A stretch of 64,000 nucleotides of DNA from Diphasiastrum complanatum (GCA_029204225.1 CM055102.1:26514922-26578921); one strand, 5' to 3'. Positions 27,181-39,928 are shown, numbered from the stretch's first letter. The notes: generated by a model not told the origin, from the sequence alone. A program made the numbers and translations.

Positions 27181-27870
27181 GCTATGCAAAGGTCCTATAC
27201 TCAGTCTCAAGGGGTGTGATTGGAAGGGAGGAAGTCGGTTTAGTTCCTGATACCAATTCAATCTTGTGGTTGATTGATTGTTGGGGAGATAATTATGATG
27301 GAAGATCCTATGAAATACGTCACTAAATTCTTCTAGCAACTTTGTCAATTATAGTGGCAAGTAATCTAGTGTCTCTTTTTCTCTTTTGTGACCTCTTGGC
27401 AAGCATAAGGAAAAACTTGGATTTCTTATCCCTTGTCATTCTTTTCATCACAGACACAACAAGTAGGTTTTGCTAACTGTCATTGAGTTTCCCAAATCCT
27501 TCGAATGCCATGCAAATTTGGCCTTTGTAATCTAAGAGAACTGAGTTTGAACTCCTACCTAATACTTCAATAGAAAGTTCATTCAACCAAGGGAGTCCTA
27601 TTATCACATCAAATGCTTCCATATCTAGAATAGACAAGCTAAGTTCAAATTTTCAACGTATGACTTGCACATGAATGTTTAATGATGTTTTATTTGCATC
27701 TAGTACTTCCTTTGTAGTTTTCATCTTAAGGGTTGACATCACATTTTTAGATCAACAAGTTGAATTGTTCCACTATACTCCTTGAAATGCAACTATGTGA
27801 AGCTGTAGAGTCGATCATGAAATCTAACTTCCTCCCTACAATTCTTCTAGATTGAGATAATAGCTTTGAA
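27180..27870 (-). mobile_element. Ty3/gypsy protease to RT-start relic
   Basis: On the minus strand LDFMIDSTASHSCIS (protease active site, D-S-G changed to D-S-T) is followed by MEAFDVIIGLPWLNELS, the second protease motif. Further on come LLEEFSDVFH and, in a shifted frame, INHKIELVSGTKPTS, the linker that opens gypsy reverse transcriptase. Stops and frameshifts throughout. Confidence 0.75.
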
Positions 27871-28290
27871 CCACTTTTGGGGGTTTCCCCATGGAAGTTT
27901 CTTTTCTTGAAGCACTCTATTGACTAGTTCACCTCAATCAAATCAAATAGCTAAGGGTTATTTGGGTCTAAACAATCACACGTTGGTCATGTCTGTAAGG
28001 GTGAGAGGATGGAACGGAGAAAACGAGAAGAAAACATTTTTGAAACAACTCTCCCGTTGTTATGGGCTACTACAAGCAAGAATAGTCTAAAAGATAGTTA
28101 ATGCAAAAATGGATATACAGCTCATGTGTTCTCAATCACAGGATCTTAAAAATTAATTCATACCCAAATAAAAATGAGTTCAGTCCACCAAAGAGATTAT
28201 AAGAGATGTGGTTTTACTATAAATCAGATTCAAAGCGAAGTTCAGTTCAGAATGTAAAATGATAATGCAAGTTCCTCAAGCATCAAAGTG
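27871..28290. other. No gene seen
   Basis: The spacer between two gypsy relics in opposite orientations. No motif. Confidence 0.5.
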
Positions 28291-28294
28291 CTTG

Positions 28295-28890
28295 ATAAGA
28301 GTCTTCAGCTATTTGTAGATTACCTCTTGCTCATCAAAAATAAGTATCGCATGCCCAAAACTGATTATTTATTTGAATTGAAACATGCCAACTATTTTAG
28401 TCAAATGGTTCTTTGATCTAAATATGGTTAGATACAAATAGCAAAAGGAGAAGAATACAAGATGGCCTTTTAAACAAAATATGGGAGCATATATTATGGT
28501 GGCGTTGTTAGAATTAACATATGCACCAACAACATTTTGCACATTGATGAACAAGACCTTTTAGTATTGCTTGGACAAATTTATAATTGTATACATCAAG
28601 GACATCTTGGTGTTTAGTTGCATTCTCAAGAACCATATACATCACTTGAGAATAGTTTTGCAACAACTTTGGAGGAACTACCTATACACGAAAGAGAAAA
28701 GTGCAAGTTTTTGGTAAAATAGATGGACTTCTCTAGACACATCATGGGATATTAAAATACTCAAATGGATCCTAAGAAAATCAAAGCCACCTTGGATTGG
28801 TTAGATCCTAGAACAATTCATGGAATAACGTTCTTTGTGGGACTATGTGAATTTTATAGAGAGATTTGTTACGTCCATGTCTAGTACCAA
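28295..28890 (+). mobile_element. Ty3/gypsy reverse transcriptase relic
   Basis: The pieces come in order with stops between: LQLFVDYLLLIKNKYRMPKT, DYLFELKHANYFSQMVL, AKGEEYKMAF, then YIKDILVFSCILKNHIHHLR, DPKKIKATLDWLDPRTIHG and FFVGLCEFYREI. These match the palm, the Y-x-D-D box (here YIKD, first catalytic aspartate lost) and the start of the connection domain of gypsy RT. Its orientation is opposite to the relic at 27,180-27,870, so they are probably separate insertions or a rearranged one. Confidence 0.8.
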
Positions 28891-29134
28891 GATTTTGAAT
28901 AATCTTTGACATCAACATTTGGCACACCAGTGTCTAAGATTATCATCTAGGCCTCAAATCTCATTCAAGGAGATTTATGTAATTAATTACCGGGCACTCC
29001 AATTATGACATGTGGACTAGTGCATGAGTTCCAACGTTTGATTTTAAGTTGGCGCTCTAGCAATTTATTCTAGGTTTGTTGACAAACTATCATTATAAAT
29101 GTAGCATAAAGTTTTTGATAATGTTATTGGATTT

Positions 29135-29434
29135 GTGCAAGTTTACAGTTCTACATTGGTGGCATCGAAGAGGCAAATTCAAGCAAATCCATTGGCATCC
29201 AGACCTAGGAAGGGCAAGAAAGGAGTTCATGGGAGAACTCAAACCAAATACTTTGATGAGCTTTATCAAATGGCTTCAAAGATCCCAACAAAAGAAATCA
29301 TGTCCCAAAAGAAGGCTAAGAAGGAAAAAAGTTTTATTTGCAACAAGCCTAGACATGTGATGAAGTTCTACCGAAAGTGGAAGAAACTCGTAGCTAAAGT
29401 CATTGACATACCAAAAATAAGGGTACGAGATTAG
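29135..29434 (+). mobile_element. Possible gag tail with degenerate zinc knuckle
   Basis: A 99-codon frame rich in Lys/Arg contains SFICNKPRHVMKFYRKWKKL. This looks like a CCHC knuckle whose first and last cysteines have changed to Ser and Tyr. The basic stretch before it fits a copia-type nucleocapsid. The evidence is weak. Confidence 0.35.
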
Positions 29435-32103
29435 AAATTGACCTGCTGAATTGTGAGTGTGAGTGTGATTGTTCCTTCAGTACAACTTTCATGCCTTACT
29501 CAATTTCACGAGCCAATCCTCCACCACTTCCGACTTTTTCTCCTTCTTCTCCCTCGAGTAGATCTCATGCTAGAATCCGAAATTCAAATAAGACAATAAT
29601 TTCACTTGGTTCATCAGAATCTCCATCTGTTGGTCTCTTAAATTATTTTGACAATTCATGCCAAAAAGTGCAGTACTCAACTACTAGAAAATTTTCATGT
29701 ATGAAGATATAATAGGATTTGCAACTTATCTATTAACAGGATATAACCTAACTTCAATTAATGAACATGTCTATTCTTAACTATAGTGAAACATAGTGAC
29801 CAAATTTTAACTGAACTTAAACCTCAATATGGTCATTTCACTGATCTAAGTTTGTCATAGATAATGCAAAAACTGAGACTTTTAGAAGAAAAAAAAAAAT
29901 TTAACACTACGTAACTTAAAAATTTGACAAAAACATTGTTAGTACAAAGGCAATCAAAATAGAAAAATTGATATATTGTTTGATTCCTAATGTAATGTTA
30001 GACTGGCATGCAATGCATACGACATCATTTATAAAATGTTTTACGTAAAATTCAATTTTTTGAAAACTGTTAGCCATTTATACTAGTTTATGAGAACCAT
30101 CAAAATACATGTGTATAACCACTGAAAACAGCTATAAACCAACCATGTACATCAGAATCACTCACAGAATCTCCATACAATCCATTTCCACAAGCACAAT
30201 ACCCAAAAGTTAGGAAAAAGCAATCATGCATAAGAACATTTTGCATTTTTAGCTAATTTTACTCACAAAATAACAAAACTTTAGACGACCATAACTTGAG
30301 CTACAGTAACCATGTCACCCTGCCACACCAGCCCCACATGTACGAGTACAAAGTGCACAAAAATTCTATGGGAGGGCACACTTTTTCTAGGGTGTAGGGT
30401 TTAATTACACTGAAAAGATATGCATGCACTTCAAGATGCTTTAGTGATAGTCTTTAATGATAGTCTCTAATGGTCCTTAGCTAAAATTACACTTTCTGGA
30501 AATTCATATTTATAGTGAGTCATGAGAGATACAAGCAAAAACTCAAAATTCGTAAAAAAAACTGGCTAATATCAACAATAACCCATAAAACCCTGGAAAA
30601 TGTCAACAAAGATGGATCTTAGCAACATGCAAACGAAAAAACTAAGAGAAACATATGGTCCCAAACCTTGTACTAACTCCAATTAGTGTGTTTTGGGCCT
30701 CACAAGGATATGTCCAGTATGACGTGGCATAACTCATAGCTTGTTTCACTGGAGTACCGTCGTGTATCCAAGACTAGGAGTATATTGAATCCTATGTACT
30801 GGTCATGGACATGACTAAACACCTACTTGGAAGTTTGTTCTCCACCAGGAAGAAAAATGGATCGATATCTACCAAAGAATTAGTGAAAAGCTCTCACAAC
30901 TCCAAACCCGTCAATCTTTGTAAGCCTTGCTCTTCTACCATTGTAAGGGAAAGCACCACAAAATTTTGCTTCCAAGACAAACACAAAAGGACAACAGGAG
31001 CAAAACCACCCAACCAATGAGAAGCCACCGATCAATCTCCCATACCATCACCTCGAGCCACATGATAGGATGCAGGTGTAGAGAGAGGAAACTGGTAGTG
31101 AAAAGCCACAAACTAGAATGGTAGTAGGGTGAGTTCCCGCCTGGATAGCCTCAAATTTTCCTTTGCATCCCCCATGCAAGCCAAGAATATTTCCAAAAGT
31201 GCTTTTCATTACTATTGATACTCTGCACATGCCAACAAATTGTCCTAACCCATGCACTAGCTCCACATATGTGACTGGGCCCTCACCAAGTTCATTATTG
31301 GCCTAGTTTGAAACAATGAGGTGTAACCAACAATGTCATGTACTAGAGTATCATGTATCCAAGTCTAGGATTATGTCGAATCCTATATGCAGGACCTGCA
31401 CGTAACACTAAGCTACTTTACGTCGTTGTTATTTTAAAAGTTATGTATCATCAAGATTCATTAGAATTTCATGTTTTGGCAAGCTTGCAGTGCATTATCA
31501 TGATGAACATTTAGATAACATATCCAAAAGGTGTTATCTACATCAATACTATAAAAGTACAAGCATTTGCTCCAACAATCAAACAAATATTATAAGCACG
31601 GTGGTTACGTATGTACATTTGGAATATCCCTTCAATCAAAAAGTCATCCATCAACTTCAATCTTTTATTTCTTCAACTATAAATGTATCACTTGAAATGT
31701 ATGTTTTTGATATTTTAAAGATATCATACTAGTTCAGTACTATCTTGCCCTAATCAGCTAGCGCCGCCATGAGACATACTATGGCCCACTTTTTGGTATG
31801 TGCATTATAAAATATCGTCGAGTCATTTATTTTGAAGGAAAAAAATACGCATTTAAATGTCTTTGATTAATGATGAGCATGCCAAATAGAGAAAAGAAAA
31901 CTTATTAAAACAAGATCAAAAGAATGATTTTCCTAATCATTGCCTTGAAAGTGCAAATTTTCTCGCAAATCATGCATGATATTGATAGTTGAATAGCATA
32001 TTTTATAATGAAAATAGAGATGTGTACCAACTATAACTCATGTCTTTGAATATGCTATCATTTTTCAAGATTTGTAGAACATGGTAGTCCATTTATACTC
32101 AAT
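29435..32103. other. No gene seen; one diverged direct repeat
   Basis: AT-rich with short frames only. A segment near 30,750-30,810 (GTGTATCCAAGACTAGGAG...AATCCTATGTACTGG) has a diverged direct copy near 31,345-31,405, about 600 bases apart. They may be LTR remnants. Confidence 0.35.
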
Positions 32104-32438
32104 GCCCTATGAGTGTGACTAGAGGGTATTAAACATCAACATGTACAATGTTGTCAAGGGCATTATAGTTATTAGATTGAACTAATTGACGTAAGACTAT
32201 GAGCAAACATGCAAGTTGATGCAATTATCCAAATGGTTAAGTCATTAACATTTGGATAATTACATCAGCTTGCATGTTTGCTCATGGTCTTACATCAATT
32301 AGCTCAATCTTAACATTTGAATAATTACATTAGCTTGCATGTTTGCTCATAGTCTTATGTTAATTAGCTCAATCCGATAGCTATCATGCCCTTGATGTAC
32401 ATGTTGATGTTTAATACCCTCTAGTCATAGTCATAGGC
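32104..32438. repeat. Foldback element with a duplicated arm segment
   Basis: The left arm (32,104 to about 32,232) is the inverse complement of the right arm (about 32,247-32,438). Matching landmarks are GAGGGTATTAAACATCAACA with TGTTGATGTTTAATACCCTC, and GAGCAAACATGCAAG with CTTGCATGTTTGCTC. The right arm carries the TTGCATGTTTGCTCAT part twice, about 65 bases apart. No coding content; probably a MITE or foldback transposon. Confidence 0.75.
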
Positions 32439-32713
32439 AAAGATATTTGAGATGTCTATATCCATTATAGAATAATTGTGTTTGCTCAAAGTTGGACAAG
32501 TCAATTTTATAAACATTAAGCATCGTCATTCATATCCATTATTTAGGTCAATAATCACTTTTAGTAACATCTTAAAAGCATGCGCAAGACATTGTAGACC
32601 CACACCTTACATAGATTAGGATTTTAAAATAATAAGTGTGTGAAGTGTGAAAAAAGTTTAAAATCATAATCACAAAGGAATGAGGGCTTAATGAGAGCCA
32701 AACACTAAATGTC

Positions 32714-32715
<2 letters not shown>

Positions 32716-32796
<81 letters not shown>
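32716..32796. repeat. (GT)n microsatellite
   Basis: About 81 bases of uninterrupted GT. Confidence 0.97.
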
Positions 32797-32799
<3 letters not shown>

Positions 32800-32936
32800 C
32801 ACTTAGGCAAAAAATGTGGTTTCCCTATGGACTATGTGTATATGATATCAAGTGTACATTGTTCATGTCATTTTCAATTGTGGGAGGCCTTCTCAAAGGC
32901 AACAATGCATGTTTCAAACCCTTAAGTGAGTAATGT

Positions 32937-33000
<64 letters not shown>

Positions 33001-33139
33001 CACTTTAGCAAAAAATGTGGTTTCCCTATGGATTATATGTATATGATATCAAGTGTACATTGTTCATGTCATTTTCAATTGTGGGAGGCCTTCTCAAAGG
33101 CAAAAATTCATGTTTCAAACCCTTAAGTGAGTAATGTGG
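32797..33139. repeat. Tandem duplication of about 141 bp split by a GT run
   Basis: Unit A (32,797-32,935) and unit B (32,998-33,139) share AAACACTT..GCAAAAAATGTGG through CTTAAGTGAGTAATGTGG. The GT run at 32,936-32,997 sits between them, so the duplication involved the microsatellite as well. Confidence 0.9.
32936..32997. repeat. (GT)n microsatellite, second copy
   Basis: About 62 bases of GT inside the tandem duplication. Confidence 0.97.
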
Positions 33140-35962
33140 TAACCCTATGGATAAAAAAAATGCATAGTCTTTTGGATTAATGATTCAAAGTCTATAGAGT
33201 TTCATGTATCATTTGATACTCAACATACTAACCTTCAAGTCAACTGTCTAGAATGATTTAAAATGTTTATTCCATTCTTGGGTGTAGTTTATGGCATGGA
33301 TCTTGTAGCTAGTGCCAGTGAAGAGTTTTTGTATGGGTTTGAATTATGATAATTTTCTAATTTTACGATACACATAAAAAGTGCTTCTTATTTAAAATGT
33401 TGTCAAAGTATTACCAAGAAACATATTCGAAATGCTCATTCTCCACCAACAATGAACCGTTCATGTCATTGTTGAAAGGATCATCAGTGCATTAAATACA
33501 ATAAATAAACTCTTCTTTCAACAAGTCAGTATGTTAAATACAATCAACGAAATATTATTTCAACAAATTAGTTAGATTTTCTAGGAATACTTGGATGTCG
33601 AAAACCATAGCTAGTGAACTTGAAATTTCTTTTAATAAGATTTGTGCAAGTATTGTAGAGACTAACCAATGATCCAAATATAAACGTTTGGCATTCTTAC
33701 ACCATTCCAAAGACAACAATCATAGGTTAGAGGAATATAATCTTTTTTTGGGAAACTTCTTTTCTGTGAATCCTTAGGGTCAAAGAAATGTCAAGAATAT
33801 TCTAACATAAAACACTTCAGGTTTATATCAACCTTTATCAATTGGCAAAATAATACGTACGAAATCATTCTAGTCAAATCTTCATTCAAGCAAATGATTG
33901 TGTGAGAACTATGTAACCAAAAAAAGTCGATTTAAAAGTGTGTTTAAGTCCAAGTTTAGAATAGTTGTTTAAAAGTATTCACAAACGCACACTTTTTAGA
34001 AGCTTTGAGATAAAAAAAAAATAACATTACAACTGGAAATTCTTAGATATCCTATTGAGAAAAGCATTTTAACATTTAACATTACAATTGGAATTTTATA
34101 GATATCCTAATTGAGAAAAGCATGCCAAGGTTCAACTGAGTAGCTAATTTTTCACCTCCTTTTCCAATCAATGACATCATAAGATATGAATAAATGTTGG
34201 AGCTCCAATGACTGCCATTGAGCCAAATTTGATAAATGGGCTTCATTTGAATAACATGCTAAGATATTTTCTTTGATTTTTCAAACACAAATGCTCTGCA
34301 AAAGGATTAAAACCTATTGCTAGCTCTCTAATAATATATATTGTTTTACTCTCATAAGATCTTGAGTTTTTTATTGTTCTACAATATTCATATAAAAATT
34401 AGAGATGCCTACAAAGTACCTTTTGGTCTAAGTAACAATTATTATCTCTTTGGTTATAGTAACATACTTCAAAATTTTACAAAGCAATAAGTTCGAGAGT
34501 GGGACCCTAGTTGTATACATTAGGAGGGGGACAATAGGGACGGTACTTGGTATCTGTGTTATTACACACACACACACACACATTTATGGTGTTGCAGGCT
34601 TATCATAACCTAGCCTTAAAGAAAAGGCCTAACCCTAGATATTGGCATTCTAAGGACACGTGAACTTAATTTTTATTTATGTGCCAATTTTTATTGTATT
34701 CATATTCTTACTCCCCTACTTTTAGTACAAATTTTTCTATGCATCGCAACATACATCTAAGAATTGAATCCTATGATGAGCATATCCTTCCATGACCAGC
34801 ATAGCTTTGTATCATCTTTTATTTTCAATTTCATTTTTGCATGTTGAGCACTTTATTGGAAGATATCACAAGTTTTAGCTTTGCATTTCTTGCCTACCCT
34901 ATTATTTTTAATATGGAGAGCTCCTCATCCTTGCTTTCTCCTCCTCCAACTTACTATCAATTTTTTTTCAAAGATTAGAGCTTCTACTACATATCGTGAA
35001 ATCACTCCAGGTTCTCAACGGGTTGGTCGACACTGTACTACATCATCTTCATCTTTAAGTCTGGTACCTCTCCAAATAAGGTACCATTTTGCTTTGGTTG
35101 AGATTTGTAGCTGTTTCGATTCAAGCAAGCACTTAGTTGATAATTCTAGTCAATTCCTTGTTCCATGTCAAGGGAGTGTTTCTTTAAACCCTTTAAGACA
35201 TAATTTATTAATGTGCCATGTCGAAAAGCTTCCAAATTTTGTATATTTTCACCTTTGAGACAATTATGAAATTGGAAATATTTTTATATACAAAGATTTT
35301 GCGATGTCCAAAATATTCCAAATTTGAGTTATTCATATTTAGTGAAAGAAATTTCGGTTTGGTCAAATATTAAAAAAAAAAATCAAGAATATCTATTTTT
35401 CCTTTTTGTGAGCAAAGCACTCAAAGAATAAGCTAAAATTGCACAAGAAAGAAGATTTGACAAGTACATTTATATTTTATTATTTTGATAATTATTTCAC
35501 ACCCAAATTCTAAATTTCATCTATGTTTTCAATTTATTAAAGCATTTTCTTGTCTATATTATTTAGTGGAGATTACAAAGTCACGCCAATCTATAGAAGA
35601 CAACAAACAACAGAAAGACAAAACTTGCAAAACACATAGAAATATATATATATATATGGAGTCTACTCAAAAATACATGGGTCTTGTCATTGATGGAATG
35701 GATCGGGAAAAAAAATACTATTGCCACATTTTGTGAGGGTGCCAAAGAATTTAAATGAAGCAGATTTTATTCAAGTTCATTTGGTTGGAGCTCACTTAAC
35801 CAACCAAACATGCATCATCACAAGCAGGAAAAATCAGTCCATGACTTCTTGTTCCTTGAAGATATCGAAAGATCCTCTTCAACGCTTTCCAATGTGATGT
35901 CATCGGGGCATGCATGAATTGACTCATGAGTGAGACACTATAAGAAATGTCCGGTCTTGAAA
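33140..35962. other. No gene seen
   Basis: AT-rich. A short tandem duplication lies at 34,022-34,127 and a (CA)n run at 34,564-34,582. A 125-codon frame at 34,881-35,258 has no motif I recognise and may be chance. Confidence 0.4.
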
Positions 35963-35976
35963 TACATAGGTAAATG

Positions 35977-36064
35977 CTTCTTGGTTTCCAATGGAAGGCT
36001 CGAACTTGAGACCAAAGAAACTTTGGATGTCAAGCGTTAACCAATTGAGCCAACTCCCTTGGGT
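35977..36064 (-). mobile_element. Ultra-short tRNA-derived SINE
   Basis: 88 bp on the minus strand with perfect 14-bp target duplications TACATAGGTAAATG (35,963-35,976 and 36,065-36,078). On the minus strand it has an A-box TTGGCTCAATTGGTTAACG, a B-box GGTCTCAAGTTCGAGCC and the tail GGAAACCAAGAAG. It matches the insertion at 15,847-15,931 in box sequence, box spacing and tail. Confidence 0.75.
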
Positions 36065-36347
36065 TACATAGGTAAATGAGACAGCCAATAGCTTAACTAT
36101 ATAAAGTAGTGTCAAATGATTCACCATCACCTTGACTACTTAATTTTTAAAGAAGGCTTCATGACTCTCATGGTAATCTCAGATTTTTTGTAACAAAATA
36201 ACTCTACCTAGTTGCCCTGGTTCAGCAGTAGAAGTATCCAAAAGAGCATTATCCTTGAGTTAAATTATGATTACAATAAATTCTTTGCTTTTGCAATGAA
36301 AGCATTTCTGAAAGGCCTACACAATATCAATGCAGTGACATCTATAG

Positions 36348-36829
36348 CTTAGTTGCCCGTTCCGTTCTGGAACGCGTTCCGTTCCGGAACGGGCCCTTGA
36401 AAAAAAAAACATATTTTCTTACAAAGGATTTATTATCACTTCCGGATATTGAGGATGGCAAATTGGTAAGATGGCGGAGTTTACAACAATTCAAGAAGGG
36501 TAGAACGCATTTACAACAAACCAGCCCCAGAGGTATGCAGCATCACAAGGAATCATGTTCTATAATCCAGCTGTAAAGAAGAATGTAAGGTGGAATAGTG
36601 TAGCTGAAGAACACACGATTCTAGATGTCTCTATATTATAAAGAAAAGTAAATTGCAAATGCAAGATCCTCTTGTAAATCATGCAACGACTGGTCTTATA
36701 TGTTTACAATGCAACGAGCGGGCCAGCAGGTCTTTAATCTATTTTTTTTAACCTACACTAAATCGTTCCGACCCAGTACCATCCGGAACAGAACGTTCCG
36801 ATCCATTTTGGTCGGAACGGGCTTCTAAG
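36348..36829. mobile_element. Non-autonomous hAT-type MITE, 482 bp
   Basis: It is flanked by a perfect 8-bp duplication ATCTATAG (36,340-36,347 and 36,830-36,837), the size made by hAT transposases. The ends are inverted: CTTAGTTGCCCGTTCCG on the left, and CTTAGAAGCCCGTTCCG as complement of the right. Inside each end the words GTTCCG and CGGAAC occur four times, partly as palindromes. No ORF. It needs a transposase supplied from elsewhere. Confidence 0.85.
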
Positions 36830-36837
36830 ATCTATAG

Positions 36838-38029
36838 CAATCATGGAATAGATGTATTCTCTTACTCCCAGCTGCATCAAGTATATATGTTTTGTGTCTT
36901 ACCTTTGTAGTTGGCTTTTAATGGTAACGCTTTGCTGCATAAACCTTTGTGCAGACACTCTATATTTGGCTGTTTATAATTTCCTTGTCATTTCTATTCT
37001 CTTTATCCTGGTGGTGGGTGTGCCATCAATGCCCCAATTCGTGTTCAATTGATCAGAGTTGCTCTATTTTTTTGCCACTTCATAAACTTTTTGATGAGTA
37101 ATTTCAGCTTCTTTTGTGAACCCTTGAAACAATCAGTGAAGAATGTGAAAAGCTATGCCTGTGCTCATGTGAAACTAATCAAATTACCTTTCTTATTGTT
37201 GACTGCTAGCTCTGTGAACAGTCTCATTAGATATTCTTTACAATGCTCACTCTAATGAAAAGAATGGTAAAATACATCCGCTGTCTCCCTCATCCTTCTC
37301 TTCAAACGCTTGAGCCATGTGTTCCGTCTCTTCTCCTGTTGTGCTTAGTCTTCACCTTCGAGATGGTCCAATTTTTTATGGGAATAACACCACCCTCATT
37401 GATGCTCCGAACAATGCTTATGACGTCAACTCAAAAGGGCCTATCCTCTTCAGATTCCTTACTAATAGAATCTTGAACGTGAGAGATTCACATGAGTGGA
37501 ACGGAGAAAATCAAGTGTGAACTCCTATTCAAATGGGGCCACATTCATGAGCTCATACATGACAATTGATGGAGAGACTGTTCAGAGAGCTAGGAGTTAG
37601 CAAGAAAGAAGCTCTGGGAGCTCTAATCGCCCTTACTTGAATGGAATTGCACAAATATTTTCACTCAGGTGATTGGTTCTGTTGTTCCAGAACAGTTTTT
37701 GAAGAATTTGGAGATAACCTGATATACAAGGACGGATTGACCATATGAAGTACATGAAGTCAACAAAGATAAAAGAGCTTATTGACGTGATTTATGAAGT
37801 TGCAAAATTCGTTGAAGCAAGTATCCAGAGCTTTTGTTTCAAAGAAATCTTATTCAAAATTCAACTGACTTTGTCCTTCCTGTTGATTCATGCTTCTAGA
37901 GAACACCCTAGATATATGAATGTGATACCCAAAGATTGCAAACAACACAGATGTCATATTTATAAACTTTTATTTTGCATCCAAAGTGTATGTAGTAGCA
38001 TTCAGCAATTTTGAAGGGTTTCTTGTACT
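36838..38029. other. No supported gene
   Basis: A plus-strand frame at 37,317-37,520 (67 codons, with PIFYGNNTTLIDAPNNAYDV) looks more protein-like than its surroundings but belongs to no family I know. The following 200 bases carry similar broken frames. It could be a gene relic. Confidence 0.3.
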
Positions 38030-38480
38030 AACTCTCTAGCAAGTATTGAGGTTAGGGCCAGGCCATCAGCACATAGCCAGGGACTTACAGAGACTTTGTG
38101 GAAGATCTAAGGGCTTTCAGATTAAAGGAAACTTTGTGGCAATAGCGGTGTAAGAGCGGTTCGCTGGCCGTCACAAAGAAGACAGAGGAGAGATGGCATC
38201 CATGTCTCACACCACATCGTATGCTAAATTGTCAAGAAAGCACACCTTAGAAATGTATAGCACAGCTAGCTCAGGTAAAAAGAGCTCTGGATAATCTACA
38301 AAAGGCTTGGCCACACAAGGGCCATCATAATCTATCAAAAGCTCTGTCCAGGTCGATCTTGAATAAGGATGGCTTGAAATATTGTAATGTAGTGTTGTAT
38401 CAATAATGGTCCAAACAATCATGATGATGTTTCGTATCAGCAATGGTCCAAGCGTCCGGTACATTGTGGAATATAGATCT
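38030..38480 (-). mobile_element. LINE reverse transcriptase relic
   Basis: On the minus strand SLFKIDLDRAFDRL is RT motif A (K.D...AFD). It is followed by CGVRHGCHLSSVFFVTASEP, the family's G.RQGCPLSP..F...E block, and then ADGLALTSI in place of the ADD-L motif. Stops lie between the pieces. Confidence 0.7.
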
Positions 38481-39928
38481 TCCTTTGATAAAGCATGTGT
38501 GGGTGGAAAGACTAGATCAATGGAGACAGACAGCTAACTTCCCAGCCAAAACTTTTGCTTTAATTTTGTAATCACTTTTTAGCATTGTTAGGAAGTTGTA
38601 AACCTTTTATCGTGGTAGGCGGAAATTTTTTGTTTACTAACTTCATCAAACCTTCGGTAGCAAAGTCTGGGAGGATGTCTGTTGCATTGGCAGTGCACTG
38701 CCTTGAAGCTCATAAGGTCATGTTTAAGAATGTTCCCTTCATGTTTTTTTGTCAGAGGGACTTGAGGGCATCCAGGAAATCATCCTTTATAAGGGATATG
38801 CCTCCAGAGTGTTTTTGAGTTTTCCAAGGATTGTCCTATTGGTTCCATAATACAGATAATACAATGTGTTTTGCATACCAATATCGTAAATCTCCTTTCA
38901 TGACACATGTTTTTGGGCGTATGATGAACATAAAATCTATTTACAAGCTGCATTCCACATCACAATTTCAGGCATGGGCCTTTGATTAAAAGATATCACT
39001 TTACCATCTTTGATGCCTTTCAAGGCCTTTCAGTGTGTAGTTAATCATGCAATTCACCATAGCAATAAGAGTATCAAGCAAGGAACTTGTCTCGCTGTCA
39101 ATAAAAGAAGGAACATCCACTGGATCGTTGTACATAACAAGACCAAATATTTAATAGCACTCAAGACTAGCAAATTGAATATCACTAATCATACAAATAG
39201 TATGGTTTGGGAGTGAAAAGGTACATTTGCAAAAGTAGAATGGATAAATACCCAATACACCTTTCTTCTACATTCAAAATTCTGTTGATGATGATATGTA
39301 GTGCAATTCATATATTAGTATCACGTGCCCCTGGTGAGATCAAGATCTGACAAATAAAAACCCATACCCTTGGACTCCCAACACCTCATGATTCAAGGTT
39401 GCTTACAAGTTACAAACTAACGCCATGGCTGTGCAAGGAATCTAATGCACTATATGTCTCTTTATCATGCATTTTCTCATCGCATTTGTTATTTGAAAGC
39501 TCTCCATCACTGTTATCTCTAAGCTCTCTCAACCTTTTTCTCCCAAATTTTTCTGTTCATTTTTTGGACTGAGAAACCCTAATTCCTCTTTAGCTTCCTC
39601 CACAGCCAGCTAGATAAACATGGTAGTTCAATGCCATACTTCCAAGAATCTTATAACAAACTGCAAAGAAACTAGTTAATAGCTTCATGCTACTTTGATT
39701 CCAAAGACGTTGCAGTCATAAAACTCATCACCATTCGTGTTAGCGCCACCCAAGAACACAAAGAACTGGGCATGAGCAAGAAAAAATTAAAAAAATCTCA
39801 GCAACCTCAAAGTTTGGACAAAGTAACTCAGTCTTTGGTTGAAATATCACTGAGCATCAGAAAATATACAGTTGATATACAGATAAAACTGGGTACAAAG
39901 CTCTTTGGCTTTTAATAACAAGAAAGCT
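38481..39928. other. No gene seen; FES1 3' flank
   Basis: Short frames only. The FES1 3' UTR should lie immediately left of 39,929; no canonical AATAAA was seen close by on the minus strand. Confidence 0.5.

Noticed and set aside
27240-27262. TTGGTATCAGGAAC on the minus strand, resembling a tRNA-Met primer-binding site
   Set aside because: In frame it encodes ELVSGT within INHKIELVSGTKPTS, the conserved start of gypsy RT, and pol sequence lies on both sides, so it is coding and not a primer site.
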